Below, in pieces: positions 61,776-64,000 of a stretch of 64,000 nt of DNA. The notes below the pieces were generated by a model. It made no database searches. It saw nothing but the letters and a program-made list of their open reading frames with translations, and was not told the DNA's origin. Source of the stretch: an uncultured Roseicyclus sp. (GTDB lineage Bacteria; Pseudomonadota; Alphaproteobacteria; Rhodobacterales; Rhodobacteraceae); contig CANLEH010000002.1 in assembly GCA_947489665.1 (NCBI GenBank), positions 434,001 to 498,000 on the forward strand, in the 5' to 3' direction. Position numbers and translations under genes: made by a program. Numbering within the stretch: the stretch's first letter is position 1; every line of letters begins with the position of its first letter.

Positions 61776-63443
61776 TTATCCCTCTGTCTTTAGGTCGGTG
61801 CGCCGCGCAAAGCCGGCTTCATAGGGTGGCAACATCATTTCATCGCCCATCGGTTCGCCGTCGAAGGGGGATACGATCCGCTCCCACGTGCCATCGGCCA
61901 GCGGGATGCGTTGCACGTCGTTACTGAGGTTGAAGGCGCACAGCACCTCTTCGCCCTCATGGCAGCGGATGAATTCCACCACCGGACCCACGGCGCGCAA
62001 GCCGCGCATCTTGCCCTTGATCAGCGGGGCCTGGGTTTTGCGCCAGTCGATGATCTGCTTGTAGGAGGCCATCGTGCTTTCCTGTGCGCCGGTCTGTTTT
62101 GCGACCGCACGCGCCAGATGCTCAGGTGCCACCGGCAGCCACGGCTTGGCTTCCGAGAAGCCGCCATTCTGGTTGTCGGCCACCCATGGGATCGGCGTGC
62201 GGCAGCCGTCGCGGCCTTTGAACTTGGGCCAGAAGCGGATGCCGTAGGGGTCTTGCAGATCCTCGAAGGCGACATAGGCCTCTGTCAGGCCAAGTTCTTC
62301 GCCCTGATAGAGGCAGACGGAGCCGCGCAGGCTGAGCAGCAGCCCGGCGTAAAGCCGGATCGCGTCATCATCCAACGCCCACCGCGTGGCGTGGCGCACG
62401 ACATCGTGGTTGGAAAAGGCCCAACAGGCCCATCCATCGCCCACAGTGTTCTCATAATCTGAAAGGACCTTCACCACACGCTCGGCATCGGGTGTCAGGC
62501 CCGAGAGGAATTCGAACGAGTAGCACATGTGCATCTTGTCGCCGCCCGACGTGTATTCGGACTGAATCTCAAGGCCGTATTGCGCATCGCCCACTTCGCC
62601 CACGGCTGTGGCCGCCGGATATTCATCCATCACCGCACGCAAGCGGCGGAGGAAATCGAGGTTTTCGGGGCGGTTCTTGTCGTGGATGTGATCCTGCCAG
62701 TTATAGGGGTTCACCTCGGGCGCGATGGTGGCATTGCGCGCCTCGGGATTGAGGGCGGGATTGTCGCGCAGTTCGGCGTCGTGGAAGTAGAAGTTGATCG
62801 TGTCGAGGCGGAAGCCATCGACGCCGCGATCCAGCCAGAATCGCGCAACGGAAAGCAATTCTTCCTGCACGGCCGGGTTGTGGAAGTTCAGATCGGGCTG
62901 CTCTTTGAGGAAGTTGTGCAGGTAATACTGCATCCGTTCGCCCGACCATTCCCAGGCCGAGCCGCCGAAGATCGACAACCAGTTATTGGGCGGCGTGCCG
63001 TCGGGCTTCGCGTCCGCCCAGACATACCAATCGGCCTTGGCGTTGGTCTTGTTCTGCTGGCTTTCCTGGAACCAGGGATGCTGGTTCGAGGTATGGCTGA
63101 GCACCAGGTCGATCAGCACCTTCAGCCCCAGATCGTGGGCGCGATTGATCAGCGCGTCGAAATCGCCAAGCGTGCCGAACATCGGATCGACGTCGCGGTA
63201 ATCGCTGACGTCATAGCCGAAATCGAGCATCGGTGAGCGGAAGAACGGGCTGATCCAGATCGCGTCGACGCCCAGATCGGCGATATGCTCCATCCGGTGG
63301 ATGATACCGGCCAGATCGCCGATACCATCGCCGTTGCTGTCCTGAAAACTGCGCGGGTAGATCTGATAGATCACCGCACCGCGCCACCAGTCCTTGTCGG
63401 GCGCGATGATGTCGCCTTGGGGCATGTCCTGCATCAGGTTCAT
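61776..63443 (-). CDS. aglA: Alpha-glucosidase (GH13)
   Basis: 555 residues from the ATG at 63443. GH13 (beta/alpha)8 barrel: [21 protein letters not shown] (region typical of oligo-1,6- and alpha-glucosidases), [12 protein letters not shown], nucleophile Asp in [13 protein letters not shown], acid/base Glu in [11 protein letters not shown], and [14 protein letters not shown]. Hydrolyses maltose, sucrose, trehalose or similar alpha-glucosides in the cytoplasm to feed zwf. Lies between aglG and aglK in the operon. Confidence 0.93.
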   Translation of the reverse strand: MNLMQDMPQGDIIAPDKDWWRGAVIYQIYPRSFQDSNGDGIGDLAGIIHRMEHIADLGVDAIWISPFFRSPMLDFGYDVSDYRDVDPMFGTLGDFDALINRAHDLGLKVLIDLVLSHTSNQHPWFQESQQNKTNAKADWYVWADAKPDGTPPNNWLSIFGGSAWEWSGERMQYYLHNFLKEQPDLNFHNPAVQEELLSVARFWLDRGVDGFRLDTINFYFHDAELRDNPALNPEARNATIAPEVNPYNWQDHIHDKNRPENLDFLRRLRAVMDEYPAATAVGEVGDAQYGLEIQSEYTSGGDKMHMCYSFEFLSGLTPDAERVVKVLSDYENTVGDGWACWAFSNHDVVRHATRWALDDDAIRLYAGLLLSLRGSVCLYQGEELGLTEAYVAFEDLQDPYGIRFWPKFKGRDGCRTPIPWVADNQNGGFSEAKPWLPVAPEHLARAVAKQTGAQESTMASYKQIIDWRKTQAPLIKGKMRGLRAVGPVVEFIRCHEGEEVLCAFNLSNDVQRIPLADGTWERIVSPFDGEPMGDEMMLPPYEAGFARRTDLKTEG

Positions 63444-63457
63444 GGCCGTATCGTTCC

Positions 63458-64000
63458 TTACTTGACAGAGCCGGCCAGCAGGCCGCGCACGAGGTAGCGT
63501 TGCATGGTGAAGAAGACGAGGAGCGGGACCGCGATCGACACGAACGCGGCCGTCGCAAGGATGCCCCAATCGCCACCGCGAGAGCCCAGAAGATCGTCTG
63601 CGATTTTCACTGTCATCACGGCTGCATCCCCTGCGGAGGGCAGGAAGACCTTGGCGACCAGCAGGTCATTCCATGTCCACAGGAACTGGAAGATCGCGAA
63701 GGAGGCCAAAGCCGGGAAGCTGAGCGGCAGGATGATCTTGGTAAAGATCTGGAAATCCGTGGCGCCATCGACTTTAGCGGATTCGATGATGTCGCGGGGC
63801 AAGCCCACCATGTAGTTGCGTAAGAGGTATATCGCGAGCGGGAGGCCGAACCCTGTATGGGCTAACCATATCCCCACGAAACTCTGCCCGATGCCCAACT
63901 GGTTGTGCAGGTTCAGGAGCGGCACGAGCGCCAGCTGCAAGGGCACCACAAGCAGGCCCACCACGGTCGCGATCAAAAGCCCTCTGCCCGGGAAATCCAT
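63458..64000 (-). CDS. aglG: Alpha-glucoside ABC transporter permease, partial
   Basis: The last ~180 codons of a CUT1 permease; the 5' part lies beyond the right edge. The EAA loop ESAKVDGATDFQIFTKIILPLSFPA and the ending MQRYLVRGLLAGSVK are typical of the MalG/AglG type (C-terminal VKG-like). About five membrane helices are visible. It is 14 nt upstream of aglA, in the order aglG-aglA-aglK. Confidence 0.87.
   Translation of the reverse strand: MDFPGRGLLIATVVGLLVVPLQLALVPLLNLHNQLGIGQSFVGIWLAHTGFGLPLAIYLLRNYMVGLPRDIIESAKVDGATDFQIFTKIILPLSFPALASFAIFQFLWTWNDLLVAKVFLPSAGDAAVMTVKIADDLLGSRGGDWGILATAAFVSIAVPLLVFFTMQRYLVRGLLAGSVK

Overview
The window reads as a chromosomal segment of a marine Roseobacter-group alphaproteobacterium (Rhodobacteraceae). 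I infer this from the GC-rich, tightly packed genes with many ATGA/TGATG stop-start overlaps, the paired trimethylamine monooxygenase and TMAO demethylase, the heterotetrameric sarcosine-oxidase-type dehydrogenase, and a linked Entner-Doudoroff and alpha-glucoside gene set. I cannot name the species.

Region 1 (1-3745) is a margin: the start of an NmrA-like protein, an AraC regulator, a Crp/Fnr-like regulator divergent from a small membrane protein with a palindromic operator between them, and about 0.8 kb without a convincing gene.

Region 2 (3746-33033) is an apparently complete methylated-amine pathway of about 29 kb. The TmoX-type ABC transporter imports TMAO. Tmm oxidises trimethylamine to TMAO. 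Tdm splits TMAO into dimethylamine and formaldehyde. DmmDABC, a haem-dependent dimethylamine monooxygenase, yields methylamine. GmaS traps methylamine as gamma-glutamylmethylamide, MgsABC makes N-methylglutamate, and MgdABCD oxidises that to glutamate and a one-carbon unit. FolD handles methylene-THF, and Amt with a 57-residue membrane protein next to it moves ammonium or methylammonium. Two regulators (XRE-cupin and GATase1-AraC) sit divergently in the middle. Less expected passengers are a truncated haemoglobin plus DUF3291 protein directly behind tdm, two tiny exported proteins and a four-helix membrane protein. Several hairpins between genes probably set subunit ratios.

Region 3 (33034-35741) is a second gene-poor stretch ending in tRNA-Gly(CCC), whose 3' half is overlapped antisense by the end of a phosphoglycolate-phosphatase-like gene, followed by a thioesterase and an exported acidic protein.

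Region 4 (35753-53560) holds zwf-pgl-pgi, a stand-alone reductive-dehalogenase-like corrinoid/Fe-S protein, a ureohydrolase, an HNH protein, a repair glycosylase/esterase operon, an MFS transporter, an NDUFAF6-like protein with a methyltransferase, paired exported proteins, cimA, cysS and an AruH-like aminotransferase.

Region 5 (53584-64000) holds an outer-membrane beta-barrel protein, eda, edd, a BLUF photoreceptor divergent from an AraC-GyrI regulator, a gene-decay scar (Hint-domain remnant plus a fragment of a neighbouring gene), and a sugar kinase following an alpha-glucoside operon (aglG-aglA-aglK) that enters from the right edge. zwf and edd share the same LacI-type operator about 50 bp upstream of their starts, which ties regions 4 and 5 into one Entner-Doudoroff regulon.
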